Under the pieces are notes generated by a model. That model saw nothing but the letters and a program-made list of their open reading frames with translations. It was not told the DNA's origin and ran no database searches. 64,000 bases of DNA. It comes from Isoetes taiwanensis. Taxonomy: Eukaryota; Streptophyta; Lycopodiopsida; Isoetales; Isoetaceae. Of this stretch, positions 22,231 to 34,673 are shown piece by piece. The position numbers were made by a program, and so were the translations under genes. Where the stretch lies: contig JAJEKV010000012.1 in NCBI GenBank assembly GCA_021234155.1, forward strand, positions 5,705,789 to 5,769,788. Direction: 5' to 3'. Position 1 is the first letter of the stretch. Each line of letters opens with the position of its first letter.

Positions 22231-22369
22231 CACCAATCAAACCACGACATAAAGGCCTTACACCTTTTCAAGTATGGGAAGCCAAGGGAAGGCAAGGCCC
22301 ACGCCCGAGTGCTCAAACGCCACCACGGCCACCACAACAACAACCACGCCAACAAAGAAACAACTCAAA

Positions 22370-23350
22370 ACAATTGGATGATCAACTCCAAGAAGAAATT
22401 TACCATGCAATCAACACCAGCCTTGAATCCTCCAACCGGATTGAGGTTCTCCCTCATTCCCCACGCCATAAGCACCCCGTGCACCAAGTTTTTGCAGCCG
22501 ATTCTGCATCACCGAGCCATCAACCAAATCTGTTCATTTTGCACCCAATCTGATCAACTACTTCCTCATGTTCAACCTAAACTTCGCAAAAGTCTGCTTC
22601 AACTCATCGAACGTGCGTATGGTAAGGCACTCAAGTCCGCCAATGCTACCACACGACGGAGCCACGACCACCTAATGCCACGACATCCGCAACACCACCA
22701 CTCAACATTGTCACAAGTCGACCTCCTCAACAATGTAGCGACATCTATTGCTGAGCAACAACAACCCACGGATCCACCACAACTACCTGCAATCCCTCCC
22801 CCGAACTTCAACAAGAACTTGCTAAAATCAAAATTCCTCTCACCTTTTACGACTATCCTACAACTATGTCCAAAGACTACGAGCACATTTTACAAAACCT
22901 CAGATACCCTGTTAATGCAATGCCATTATCAACACCCACGGTGCATGCACATCGCAATAAAAGGTCGCTTCACCATGTTCAGATCGATGGTGGCAAAAGC
23001 AAATAATCTTATTACGATAATCTCGACGACAATTGGGCATAAGGGAGCTCCATACGCCTCTTTATGACATCAAGCTTCATGCGAATGGCCATATCACGCG
23101 ACCACAAGGAGTTACACAACCAATACCAAATATTGAGATCTACAATTTACCATGGAATTCGTGTTTGGAGAGCGTGAGAAGATCCGGGAGATTATGAAAT
23201 GTTAGTAGGACGACCCTTTTTGAGACAAGCTAAAAGCATTCACTACTGGGCCACAGATCAACTTGTTATCACAGATGGCAAGCTCACTGCCACGATGGAT
23301 CTGACCACGGGCCAGATCATTTCTGTAGATCACGCTGAATCGCACAGCTG
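22370..23350 (+). pseudogene. Element C gag-protease linker and protease
   Basis: A 298-codon open frame (22171-23067) crosses the linker, including LLPHVQPKLRKSLLQLIE, which aligns with LMPHVMPKVRQSILNLM of B. STPTVHAH and VQIDGGKS follow; the latter is the protease active-site region (about 22975-23000). YEMLVGRPFLRQAKSIHYWA and LTATMDLTTGQIISVDHAE end the domain at about 23195-23345, matching B closely. The DGGS-type active site fits the same clade as B. Confidence 0.7.
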
Positions 23351-23870
23351 ACTCAACAAGTTTGCAACACCTATCGGCCATAAGCCAAGGGTTTGCCACT
23401 CACGGCTTACCCGTATCACAATCAACCATGGGAAGACATGGATATTGATAAAGGCATAGCAACGCTGGTTGACCCCTATTTGACACCTTGTAACAACGTC
23501 ACATTGGTTCCACATGAGGAGACGGTACCCCCAGCTCCTCCTCCTGTTCAAGAAGACACCACACCAACTCCTAGTGGCACGCCACTATTTTTCAAAATTG
23601 GTCAACATGAACATCCTCGTCGCACTCGTGAGCCAGCCAGCCACACCGCTCGTGATGATCAAGTCATTCCACACATTCAAACTCCCGCAGAGACATAATT
23701 GATATTGGAACAAATCAACCAATCCGATTGGCACGCGACCTCACGCCAAAGATTCGTGGAGCAAGCCATTGCGCTTATTCAAACGCTTCAAGCACATCTT
23801 TGCTTGGAGCTACAAAGACCCTCCGAGGTATCAAGAAAGAATTGGGACAACTCTCGATTCCCACTAAGCC
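23351..23870 (+). other. Protease-RT spacer of element C
   Basis: A Pro-rich, poorly conserved linker (PPAPPPVQEDTTPTPSGTP) lies between protease and RT. Such spacers are normal in pol polyproteins and no separate domain is visible. Confidence 0.5.
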
Positions 23871-24460
23871 GATGCTAGACCCATCTAGCAACGACAGCAC
23901 GGCTTAACCCAAACTACCGCGAAAAGGTTAAAGCCGAAATTGACAAGCTTTTGACGCCGACTTATCTACGAGGTCAAACATTCGAATGGGTAAGTCCTAT
24001 TGTTATTGCCCTCAAACATAATGGAAAAATTCGCTTGTGTGGATTATAGAAAACTCAATCAAGCCACGGAAAGGGATCATTTCCCTCCCCCTTCACGGAT
24101 CAAGTGTTGGAAGATGTAGCAGCCACGAGATGTACTCCTTCATGGACGGCTTCTCCTAAGTTATAATCAAATATCCATTCGAGAAGAAGATCAACTAAAG
24201 ACTACCTTCACTACTCCATGGGGTACCTTTTGCTTACAAAGTCGCTCCTTTTGGATTGTCAAACTCACCATCCACATTTCAACGCATTATGCTTGCCGCT
24301 TTTTCAAGAGTACATGCAAGTTCATCCCTTTCGCAAGTCTTTCAGATGACTTCTCCACTTACACCCACGCTATGGACCATTTGGTAAAACTTGAACTAGT
24401 TTTTCAACGCCGTGATGAATCGAATTAGCCTCAATCCGAAAAGTGCACCTTCTCGTGTCA
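23871..24460 (+). pseudogene. Element C reverse transcriptase
   Basis: Fragments in three frames rebuild the domain order. AEIDKLLTPTYLRGQTFEWV and SPIVIALKHNGKIRLC come first, then the DHFPxPFTDQVLEDVA region and MYSFMDGF-like blocks. The catalytic region is LSDDFSTYTHAMDHLVKLE (24339-24395). The two catalytic aspartates are preserved in that frame. The frame breaks make this a relic or an error-laden reading of a recent copy. Confidence 0.78.
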
Positions 24461-25180
24461 CCCTGGTGTACTTCGGGACATGTCGTGAGTCGACACGGCA
24501 TTACAACGGACCCAAACCAAAATCAGCCGTGGTCATCGAGCATATCCACCGCGAACATCAAGGACACACGCCTTTTCTTTGGCAAAGTCAACTTCTATGC
24601 CACCTTTATTCCGCATTGGCACCGACCACCGATCCAATTCACAAACCGACCGAAATCCATACACATGGACTTGACATCCGATGCAAATCAAGCTTTTAAA
24701 GAACTCAAAGTCAAGCTCACGTAGCCCCCGCGCTAGTACCACCTCAATGGGACAAACCATTCCATGTCCATGTTGATGTTTCGTGCTTTGGCGATTGAGC
24801 CGTTCTAGCTCAAGAGTATGCACCAAATCGACAAGCCCATCGATAACGCCAGCCAGAAAACTCAATCCCGCCGAAGCAACTATTCGCCACCTGAAAGGGA
24901 AGCCCTTGGCCTTATCTTTTGTGTACAACGCCGACACTATCTTCTTGGTAGTCAAATTCGCTTTTATGTGGATCATCAAGCTCTTCTATATTTAATCAAT
25001 AAGCCAAACCCCACGGGCCAATTGCTCGATGGATATTGATATTGCAAGAGTTTGCCCCTTTGAAATTATTCACAAGCCGACGCCACACGGTCCCCGACTA
25101 TCTTTCACGATATACACGGATGATCCTCTGGCGGAGTTCACGATGCCCTTCCTGATGCTCAACTGTTCCTCGGTCACCGC
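24461..25180 (+). pseudogene. Element C RT connection and RNase H
   Basis: HVVSRHGITTDPNQNQP, NIKDTRLFFGKVNFYATFIP, FHVHVDVS, NYSPPEREALGLIF and FYVDHQALLYLINKPNPTGQ occur in order. They correspond to the connection and RNase H of element B. Frames shift between the blocks. Confidence 0.78.
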
Positions 25181-25259
25181 CACCTCATTGGTACCACGAC
25201 TATCAACGCTTTCTCCTCACGGGCGCACTCCCCGCCAAGTGACCCCACGCCTTCCGTAA

Positions 25260-26459
25260 AGACAACTTCGCATAAACAACAATTCCTTCGCTGGCACGAG
25301 ATTATACGATGGTTGCCGGCCATCTCTATAAATGTGGCAAAGACAATGTGCTCCGACGATGTGTTCTTCCTCACGGTCCCCGATCTAGTCAAACAAGCCC
25401 ACGGCGGACTTGGCGCTGGTCATTTCAGCGGAGACAACACGCCAGCGAAACTCCTCCTTGCCGGGTATTACCGCCCACGCCAAAGATGCTCACAAATACA
25501 CACGCACGCAGGATGTTTGTCGAGGCTTGGTAGACCCACGCCCGCGGACGCCTCGGGCCACGCCAATAGCCACGCCTCCCTTTGCCAAATGGGGTATGGA
25601 TTTTGTTGGTCCCATGGACCCACCCGCAATCAACACTAGGGCACGCTACATTCTAGTCTTCACCGACTATGCAACCAAATGGGCTGAAGCGCAGTTTCTA
25701 CCGACAACACGGGCTAGTACAGCCTAAGGTTCTCTACAAGAACATCATCACGCCGATTTGATGTCCCTTAGAATTAGTTAGTGATCGTGGAGTTCATTTC
25801 ATCAATCACACTATTGCCGAACTCACTAACTATCCGCACATTCATCACGTAAAAGCACGCTTTACTATCCCCGTGGTAATGGTTTGGCCGAAAGCACAAA
25901 CAAGGTGCTTATCCACATTCTCAAGAAGATTTGTGATCCTACAAGAAAAGATTGGCAAGATAAGTTACCTACAGCTTTATGGGCTTACAATACAACATAC
26001 AAAGTAGCAACCGGTCAAACACCTTTTTCGACTTGTGTATGGCCAAGAGGTTTTATGCCTTTTGAGTTCATTTTACCCTCACTCAAATTTCAGCTTAGCA
26101 AATGTAACATAATCCATCAGCAGCCTTTGCAAGAACGAAGTTTATCAACCGGAACAACCGGATGAACTTCAAGAGATGCTTTTCTTAGACTTCAACAAGG
26201 CAAACAACTACAAAACAATGGCATGACAAACACATCAAAACAAAACTTTTCAAATTGGCTTACTTTAGTTCTTCTTTACGACTCGAGATATCAACAACAT
26301 CCCCGCAAACTCAAGCTCGATGGTCGGGACCATACAAAATTTCCGAGATACCACATCCCGAGTTTTACAATTACAAGAATTGATGGCACTCCATTTCCTA
26401 CATTAGTCAATGGATTTCGACTCAAGAAATTTCAAACCCCTCGCCGCAAAGATCCTTAG
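25260..26459 (+). pseudogene. Element C integrase
   Basis: WGMDFVGPMDPPAINTRARY carries the first core aspartate (about 25590), and VSDRGVHFINHTI the second (about 25780). GNGLAESTNKVLIHILKK carries the glutamate (about 25875-25925), followed by WQDKLPTALWAYNTTYKVA and MPFEFILPSLKFQLS. The C-terminal part ends with GTPFPTLVNGFRLKKF, parallel to B. The catalytic triad is readable although frames shift. Confidence 0.82.
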
Positions 26460-26639
26460 CTCAAGAACAAAATTTACAACAAGATACCACTTGTACAAAT
26501 TTATGAGAAACACTTTTCTATTATGTACAAAATTGCCCGGCTACACTACACTACCGTGGGATTTTTCACCCAAAAGTCCTAAACTAAACAAAAATTGGGA
26601 AAACCCCTATCATGTCGCTACATCGCCTTTTACTCGGGG

Positions 26640-26850
26640 CACTCCACTCTGAGGATGCGGAAGCCCCACAAATGCGACCACTCCAAATTGAACGATCACC
26701 TCCCCGGGCGATCGAAGTTTATCTCCCAAGGTTGACGGCCGCTGCCTCCAACCAAGGATCCATAGGGATCCGGCGATTCCTCGACGCCACGTGATCGACG
26801 CCGTCCATCTTGCATGTAATCCAAACAAGGAAGCTCACCGACCGGCCAAG
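26640..26850 (-). pseudogene. Element C antisense ORF (aORF), homologous to that of B
   Basis: On the minus strand VWITCKMDGVDHVASRNRR and IPMDPWLEAAAVNLG align with EWITCKMDCLDLWRCHNRG and MAMDGWCAGMAEHLD of element B. They occupy the same place, just downstream of integrase. The shared residues W-I-T-C-K-M-D, N-R and M-D-x-W argue for a real coding sequence. The frame ends at a stop after NLGR, so this copy looks truncated. I do not recognise the family. Confidence 0.5.
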
Positions 26851-27275
26851 TATCGAAGTTCTCCATCTTCACGAATTTTGGTTCTTCTCGACGAAACCCA
26901 ACTTCCAATTTGTAGGCTAATACCAACCCTAGCAAAATGCTCACGAAAAGGTCACCTCACGATATTCCGTAATCATTCCCCACCGATATTTTTGTACCGC
27001 AAACTTTTCGAACTCTCTTTTTAATATTCTCGACAACCGCCAAAGAGCTAATACCGTCCGCCATTAAAGTTTTATTCTCCGCCAGAACTCTCACGCATCT
27101 TGGTCTCAAGGTCGCCTCTTTGAGATTCTCAATCGCCACGATCTTTTCACACGGTCTCCCACGACTCTTCAAAAAAAAAAAAAAACCTTCCCAACCGCCA
27201 CTTCCACTCCTCACTTTTCACTCATACTCCACTCCGCCCTTCCGACTTCAGATCTCGGGCGACCTCGACCTTCAA

Positions 27276-28110
27276 GATGGCTTCTACCTCCAAGAACTCA
27301 ACACTCAACGCTGATCGCACTAATGGATCCAGCCAAACTCGAAAAATATCAAGTTCGCTTTTCATCCGCACTGAGCCCCCACATCCGCATCACCTATAAC
27401 CTCCCCGTGAGTTCCTGATTGTTTCATTTTCTCGCAACAGAACTCCCGCCCCAACAAGAACAAATTACAAAGAATTTGTGGCTAACCCGGTGAAGGCGTA
27501 AGATGGATATGCCTCCCAAGTCGATGGAAACCCTATACTCCTAAACCCTCAAACCATAGCCTCTCGCCTTTTCTCTACCCAATCCGCCCAATGCCTTGTC
27601 TTACCTTGACATTGGTAAATATGATATTTCCAAATTCTGCTTCTATTCCTTATAATGCCGCACAAACCAAGTCGCCCACCTTTCCAAAGCAACATGATGC
27701 CTTTACCAAGTTTCTTTGAGGAAATTTTTGGGTTACTCCATGAAGAATACCTCTATTAACGATGTTTTCTACCATCCGTATTTATATCCTCACCAACACC
27801 ACCAAAACAATCAATTGACTCAACTCCTCAGACGAGATTTCAACAGAACTTGACAGACTCGTAAAAAAATCCTAACTCTTCCTCTAATGCCCCATGGGAG
27901 CCCACTTCCGTGCTTTCATTAATCATCGCACCCCACGCCATCATGCCCCCTTTCTCCACCAAGCCAACATCCCGACCTTATTGATGCTTTGAAAGGTCTT
28001 CAACCAAACTCTCCTCCTTCTCAAAGACCATCAATCTCGGCAGCCAACCTGCATTTAAATATTTCACAACCACCGCCTCCACCTCCTCAGAAATTCCAAT
28101 TCTCTAAAAC
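27276..28110 (+). pseudogene. Element C extra sense ORF X1
   Basis: It begins with MASTSKNSTLNADRTNGSSQ and continues with KEFVANPVKA and SQVDGNPILLNPQTIASRLF, then KFLGYSMKNTSINDVFY. The last segment aligns with KFLGYSIKNTHINKPFYNLV of element B, and VDGNPILL with LDGTTILL. The layout loosely recalls the putative plant transposon protein domain seen in some Athila/Ogre-type elements; I hold that weakly. Several stops interrupt it. Confidence 0.45.
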
Positions 28111-28329
28111 CTATTCCTTCGTTGATAACCAACCACCGTAACAACAACCGCTAACCTTGTGCAACAATTCCACTTTCGTGACTCAACAAAGAATAAAGAA
28201 AACAACAAAGCAAAGACAACAAAACTCCCATTGATCTCACGAGTACTCACAAGGACACTCACAAAGAATGACCAAGGATCTATAAACAAGGGTGACAGAC
28301 CAAAGCCATCCCATCCACCTCCTCACACC

Positions 28330-30405
28330 GCGGGATACCTACAAAGGAAGCTGCCCTCACCGCCTTTGATGCCCTCCGTGATCATCACCGTAACTTCATA
28401 GCAGCCACCGTGGCACGACACGAGTCCGTGGACCAACTCCAAGCCAAGTCACAACATCAAGACCGATTTGGCCGATCAGGAGGAGGCCGAGAAGAAGCCT
28501 TGCACAATCAATTCATGATCCATCGAGCAACCCTTCATCAATCCCAAAGAATTGTCAAGGAACTCAAGGAGTCCCTCAAACAAAACGACACCAAGTACAC
28601 CGATCTTGAGACACGCTACAACAACTGGGTCGCCACGAATAATGCTACTCGACCGAGAACAAAGACACTGTGACATGCCCAACTTGATACTTGAGTCCAA
28701 GGTCACGACTTTCAAACCACCTTGCGTATCAAGGATGCTCACATCGCATCTCCAAGGCAAGTTAGACCAGCTCACTCGAAAACACGCCGCAGATGCTCTT
28801 GAAATAGTCGCGACTCAAAACGCACTTGCAAGCCACTCCGACTTCAAGCTCCTCTCGATTCCCAACTTCTCCGACAAGTCGACACCTCACACGCAAAGTC
28901 ACTAACTCGCACTGGGCCCGAAAGCAACAAGATATCATTGCAGATTACAAGATACGCTTTTCCGATAGCCGAAAGCGCATGCCAGATGATGCGTAAGAAA
29001 AAGCGTAACAAACCTATCGCCTTTGCTTCGCTATTCCCCGACTATCCGGGCCCCGCTACCATGACTATGTGCAAGCAAGGAAAAACACTTTTCTTTTTAT
29101 TCCGGGCCGAGAAACAAGGGTGATACCACAAGTCCCCCGATCAGAAGCTGATATCGAACGAAATTGGCCCTTGATGTTCGTCCCACCTAACGAGGCACAC
29201 TTTGTGCTCTCGCCAATTTTGATATCCTACGTGCTGCGATCTCGACCATTTCGCCTCGTAACCATAGCCCCCGGGCTTATGTCATGCACCTTAACTTCTA
29301 CCTCGCACATGTTACTCGTGCTCATCCGATAAACGCACCGAGAACTTTTTAAAGGAGATACAAAGCAGCAGTTCTTTTGACCAAGAAGAACAAGTACCTC
29401 CAAGATACAAAATTTCTCGCAAAACCGTTACCTCGTAATACATGCCTCTTCTACGTAAAGAAGTGGAGCTATGGCTAGTGAACTTGGCACGCCCTTCGCA
29501 TTACACTATACAACTCAACAAGAACTTGACCTTGCACGCTTGTTCTTACAACATTATGCTTCCTTGCACGCCGCGACACGGAGCTGAAACGTAACGCCCT
29601 CCCCGATGATGAGTGGGACCCTCAGACTGCGGATGCAGCACATGTACATTCCAAGTGCATGGGAGACAAGCCAAAACAGCTACCGAGAAGATATTATTGG
29701 AATTCCAAGAACGATGCAGATGACCGCACCAACCCCCAAACAACCGAAGTACACTAGCAAGCTTTGATGCCCACCTCTGATCAAGGTCAATTCCCCAAAG
29801 ATGGAGACAAGAATTCGGACTACCAAGTCAAAGAACATGCAGATTGGACACCCACGGCAATTGCAAAGCAGACAAACGTTGGGACCCACGCCATCCGCAG
29901 ACGCAAATGGCGGAGAGGATGAGACTTTGGACAACACCAACAACCGGATATACATGCCCAATGCGCGTGTTCGTGGAAGACCGCCGCATGCAATTTCTGG
30001 TCTTGTAACCTTCCTTGCCAAGGCCAAAACTTCAGCTGATCCATCTCAGATTTCGCAAGCGTAATTCGCGGCAAAGACTCATGACCATACCCGTAGTATG
30101 CGTAAACGCAGTGCCGATCCATTTTGCAACCCCAATGCAAATGCCGGAAAGTTCGGGTTGACCTTGTCTTATACATGGAGATCACAAATCTTCCATCCGA
30201 GATCCACGCCACGCCGAGAACATGATTTCTCAAGGCTTTCTCATAGGAGCAAAATTAATGTTTGGCATCCGTGACTCAAGCAAATCTGAAAAGAGACGAA
30301 CAACACTCGAATACAAGTAGCCGAGCCTCCCTCATCTCTATATTCAAGATCGAAAGATGAACGAGGATTCCCACCCCCTAATTCATGCCCCTTTCTAGCC
30401 AATAA
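28330..30405 (+). pseudogene. Element C extra sense ORF X2 (coiled coil plus conserved C-terminus)
   Basis: The N-terminal part contains a heptad-like helix (QRIVKELKESLKQNDTKY and DLETRYNNWVATN), as does X2 of element B. The C-terminal part has DETLDNTNNRIYMPNARV, LVTFLAKAKTSADPSQ and FCNPNANAGKFGL. These align with TLDNTTNWIYIANERG, LDTFLQNAATSPDPS and HCNPNASVSAFGL of B. The segment ends at the polypurine tract. Frames shift several times. Function is unknown. Confidence 0.5.
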
Positions 30406-30414
30406 GTGTAGTTT

Positions 30415-30425
30415 GGTAGGGGGAG
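30415..30425 (+). other. Polypurine tract of C
   Basis: GGTAGGGGGAG lies directly before the 3' LTR and is the expected primer for plus-strand DNA synthesis. Confidence 0.75.
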
Positions 30426-31040
30426 TGTTAGCCCAGGCCCGGGCGCATTACACAGTCTATACTTGCCGTGATGAGGGCGAGGCCCCACCGCCACCTGCGG
30501 TCCAAGAAGAGGGATCCACAAGAGCCACGGGGGGTCAAAGCTCCTCCAAGAAGCGTAAGACCCAAAGGTAGGACCCACTACGGGCCACTACTTGTCTCTG
30601 TTAGCACGGGCCATGCGACAGCTCGGGATTCCTCGCTCGAAAGTGCCCAAGTAGTGGAGCACGCTGTCATGATGAGGATCAGATTCAGGCCCGTGGGGCC
30701 ACCCGTGTTCCTATATATTGTAGCATTTTTGCTCCTTCGTAGGGTTCGAGTGTTCTTTTGTGTCACTACAGAGCGCATGCCGGTCCGCCTCGTTGTGCTT
30801 CTTTTGAGCCTTCATTGTACACTTTGTTTTGATCAATGGATTGCCGTGGTTCTCCACAAGTGTCTTGTGTGTTTCATTGTGTATTGCAATTGCCGCTTTT
30901 ATCCGAAGTTTTTCTTGTTCTTTCCTCTCCGCATAGCAAAAATCCCGCGCGGACAAGAGTGTTCGTGATTTACCCCGCCGGACTTCAAGGATCTCACAGA
31001 GATCCGTCCCTCAGCGATCCTTGCGCGTTCGACCCCAAAT
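30426..31040 (+). repeat. 3' LTR of element C
   Basis: The 615-bp LTR starts TGTTAGCCCAGG and ends GACCCCAAA(T). It matches the 5' LTR along its length, with many of the differences at C/G-rich trinucleotides. Its final two bases are unclear. Confidence 0.88.
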
Positions 31041-33634
31041 GCCCACTTGGCGAATGAGTGCAACTCCACCAATGGCCCGCCTCATTGTAAAAGATGCAAT
31101 ATGTGCAATCATGCCCCAAGAGTGCACTCGCACTCATCCTACACCTTTCCGCAAACAAACCGGGTTTATCAAGTGCAAACAACACCTCAAAGAACAATCG
31201 CAATATCGCCAGCCCACCACAAAGCGCAACCCAATCAACTCTATCAAGCAATCAGAGCAACAACGGGGACCCAACACACGCCCTCCTTTTTGACCCTTCT
31301 AAAGCTCAAGTGTTATCACTTTGTTAAGAATGGGGTCACACCACCACGGCGTGTCCTCAACTTCCACAAGTTCACGGTCTCTTCCGCACCAATTAGACCA
31401 CATCGGTCCGCCTCGCGGCTTACCAACTCGATTGCCAACGCAAAACAAGGCTCGCGGCCCCCGTTCTTCTAAGCCACCTCGGCCAAAGAATCACGCTTAT
31501 CAACCAGCTCCCGCCAATCAACCTCGGATGGATCAACAAGCACGGAAGAAATTTTTCAGGGCTCTTAATCCTCCACCAGCCACCAAATTGGGTTGGTTTG
31601 GTTTCACGCGCCGCACTGTATGCCACGCCCCTTAACCATTATTCCTAATGGCACGCAACCCGCGCTTTTAATCAACACCATTCCTCATGAAGAGGAAAAA
31701 AAGTTTCACTTTGCACCCGACTTGAGAAACTCATGCCGCATGTCATGCCTAAAGTTCGCCAAAGCATTTTGAACCTCATGCAAGTCAGCCAAAGGCCGAG
31801 ACGCTGGCTAATGTTCATGCCACCACCGAGCTCAACAACGACAAGATTCACCTTCCACATCTCAACCTCCACGCCTCGCATTATATCCCAATATTGCCGC
31901 CGAGGTTGACCTACTCAAAGAAGTTGCCGCTTCATCACACGCACTCCCAAGACTGTGGATCCAGCAGATCCTTTTTCTCATGTGCCTCGAACTCCAAGAG
32001 GAGCTAGCAAAATCAAAATTCCCTTAAGTTTGGCAACAATTTTGAAACTCGTCTCCGCTCTCAAGGACCGCCACCACTTCCAACTGCTTTGGTTGGGGTT
32101 GTTGCTACCTCTACACCCACTCGTACATGCCACTTGCAATCAACAAGTCAATCATGTTCAAATTGACGGAGATAGCGCTGTCAATCTCATCACCGGATAA
32201 ACTCCGCAAAACAAATGGGCATCAAACAACTCTATCGCGCCCCATATGACATCAAATTGGCTAATGGCCATATCACGCTTACTCAAGGCCATGCCTCTTC
32301 TTCACATCAACATTGGTGATCTCCGATTCCCCTTGAATTTGGTGTTTGGAAGGCCGAGAAGATCCGTGTGATTATGAAATGTTGGTCGGCAGACCTTTTC
32401 CGGCCAGCCAAGAGTATCCATTATCGGGCTACTGACGCTTAGTCATCACCGATGGTCACCTCAATGCCACCATGGACTTGGAAACAGTAAGACCATTTCC
32501 GCTGACCATGCCGAACCCTCTCTCCGGCAATGCATTCGAGGACGCCGTAATATCTATCATGTTCAGCTCCACCGCGAAGTCAGCCGCCATCCTACCCCTA
32601 ATATGCCGATCCTTGGGGAGAAATGACTTTGATCGTGACCAGGTTGTGGTCTGCTTTGCTTGACCCTTACCTCGCTCCTTGCAATCGAATCCAACGTGTT
32701 GATCACTTTTCGATGCTTGAACCTCCCGCAGCCTCCTCAGAGATGTACACGCCGCATGAAGCAACCTCTCGCTTGATGAAACTCAAGAACCTCTTTTTTC
32801 ACCACGCAGAGTGCCACGATCCCCCGCCATGTTACAACCTCCTCGCCATATTGTCCAAGACATGGAAGTTATCCCACATATTCGTGACTCCCTCAAGTCG
32901 ATTGTGGACGCTTCAACAATCACCGTCTCAAGATTGCCGCAAATCTTCCGACACCCTATCGTCACAGTGGCCGCCACGCTTTCAAAAAGTTCAAACACAT
33001 TTTCGCCTGAGCTACGTGAGAGACCTTCGGGAATCAACAAAACCTTGGGGAACTCACCATTCCTACCGATGCACGCCCCCGTATAGCAACGACAAGACCG
33101 CTCAACCCCACTTACCGCGGATCGCCCAAGGCGGAAATTGACAAACTCCTTGCCGCAGTTTGATCTATGAGGTCAAACATTCTCAATGGGTGAGCCCCAT
33201 CGCCATTGCACTCAAACACAATGGTAAGATCCGCTTATGGGACTACCGAAAACTCAATCGTGCCCACTCTGAGCGTGATCATTTTCCACTTCCCTTCACG
33301 CACTGTGTTCCGAAGAGGTTGCCGGACATGAGATGTACCCTTCATGGATGGTTTTTCCGCTACAATCGATCTCAATCAAAGAATCTGATCAACTCAAGAC
33401 TACTTTCACCACCCCCCCGGGGGCACTTTGCCTACAAGGTGGTTCCTTTTGGATTATATAACTCTCCATCCACGCTTCAACGCATCATGCTCTCGCTTTT
33501 TCATGATTTTATGAAGGAAAATCCCTTCTTACAAATTTTTCAAGATGACTTCTCTCGCTCAGCCCATGGTGACCATTTGGATAAATTGAACTCGCCTTTC
33601 GTAAATGTGATGAGTCCCAAGATTAGTCTCAATC
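31041..33634 (+). pseudogene. Element B gag C-terminus, protease and partial RT (unit A)
   Basis: After C, element B resumes with LANECNSTNGPPHCKRCNM (gag zinc-binding region). Then come IPLSLATILKLVSALK and VQIDGDSAVNLITG (protease, about 32155-32200), KLANGHIT and VVITDGHLN-like blocks. RT blocks follow: IYEVKHSQWVSPIAIALKHN, DYRKLN, FAYKVVPFGLYNSPSTLQR and FLQIFQDDF. Homology to unit B stops at 33634, shortly after the catalytic FQDD. The protease reading here (DGDSA) complements unit B, where the site is garbled. Confidence 0.8.
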
Positions 33635-34660
33635 TTGCCTTTCTTGTTCTCGCCTTCTTGTTCTCCTATCTCCTCCTTGATTCCCTCAGACACCCCTCAA
33701 GGGTTTTTCTTCGTCCATTGAACCCTCAAATCCAATGTCCGCTTCCTCGCCTAAGTTCTCGTTGATGAGGTCACGCCAGCTCTTCTAGTGATTCCCGTGT
33801 GGATCCCTCCTCCTCCGTAGCTCTTCAAGTACTCTCCTCGGCTGATGAAAGTTGGTCTCCTCGAGCAGAAGTCGCTTTCCTCTCGGCGTAGCCGTTGTAC
33901 CCGCTCTTATCTTGGGCGCCAGGGCGTCACAGCCAGTCGATACTTCCGAGCCGCTTGTTTGGTGCGCCACCATGCTTTATTTCACGCCAATCTGAGCTCT
34001 GGCGCCCAAAAATCGCCTCGAAATGCGAGAGCTAACTTCTAGACAGAAAGTCTACAAATGAGAGGGGTTTGGGTCTATTTATAGTTTGGCAAATTTTAGG
34101 TCAAATTCTAAGTTGCTCATTTTCATGTGTCAAGGCACCTATTAACTTAAAACACGTACTTACTTCGGAGTTTTCTAAGCAATTTTACTCATGGTGTGCG
34201 CTTAGAGGGCTGATCTAATATTTAGATCAAGGCTCAAGATAATACCGTGAGTAATTTTGCATTTTTTACTAAAAATATACTACTTCTAGACATATTCCTA
34301 GGGGTGTGATATACAAATCTAACTAAACTTTACCTTAAAACTCGATCTAGCATATTATCTTGTTCAAATTCTTCAAGTTTCAAGGTGAATGTGGTAGGGT
34401 TACTCATGGTATGCACCTGGGGCCTGACCTAAAATTTAGGTCGATGCTCTGGCACATACCATGCACATTTTTCCACACTTGGTCAAAATTTAGTTCAACT
34501 TTTTAGTTTGGTTTTCAATTCTTCTAACTGTTACTAGCTTAGCATAAACTACAAAAAAAATGAGAAAATTTTTTTCCCACTTTTTCGAGGTCTGAGAATT
34601 CTACTAAGTTAGTACTACTGGGAGCATGGCCAGTGCTTTGCTCTTGGTCTCCAAGAACAT
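33635..34660 (-). mobile_element. Element F internal region, truncated (minus strand)
   Basis: Reading down from the primer site at 34672, a leader of about 650 bp precedes a short gag-like start (33973-33785) with KRLLLEETNFHQPRRVLEEL. It continues in another frame with DPHGNHSKSWRDLINEN-like sequence. The element is cut at 33634/33635 where unit A ends. LTR-retrotransposon identity rests on the LTR and primer site; the coding fragment is too short to assign to gypsy or copia. Confidence 0.6.
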
Positions 34661-34672
34661 TGCTCTGATACC
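34661..34672 (-). other. Primer binding site of F
   Basis: The minus strand reads TGGTATCAGAGC, the canonical initiator tRNA-Met primer site, one base from the LTR end ACGTCACA. Confidence 0.9.
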
Positions 34673-34673
34673 A

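Larger units (their letters stand above)
20017..31040 (+). mobile_element. Element C: complete 11-kb LTR retrotransposon nested in B
   Basis: Two LTRs of about 620 bp bound an internal region with TGGCGCC primer site, gag, protease, RT, RNase H, integrase, an extra 3.9-kb region and a polypurine tract. The B sequence reads AAGGCCACTTGGCG without it. In unit A GGCCAC precedes C and GCCCACTTGGCG follows, so the 5-bp target duplication is approximately GCCAC with one mismatch. It is absent from unit B, so it inserted after the duplication or the units are alternative haplotypes. Confidence 0.9.
10003..33634. repeat. Duplication unit A (interrupted by element C)
   Basis: From 10003 onward the sequence matches 38293 onward nearly base for base. 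It passes through the LINE-like tail, LINE-2, element E, insert D and the first half of element B. Homology breaks only for element C (20017-31040) and ends at 33634 against about 50893 in unit B. Excluding C, the length is about 12.6 kb in both units. Differences are small indels or substitutions, often at CAG/CTG, plus a 27-bp duplication present only in unit B near 45880-45933. Confidence 0.9.

Noticed and set aside
30568-30800. Antisense ORFs in LTRs (for example 30578-30778)
   Set aside because: They fall in non-coding LTR sequence and are not shared as proteins between the two LTR copies beyond DNA identity.
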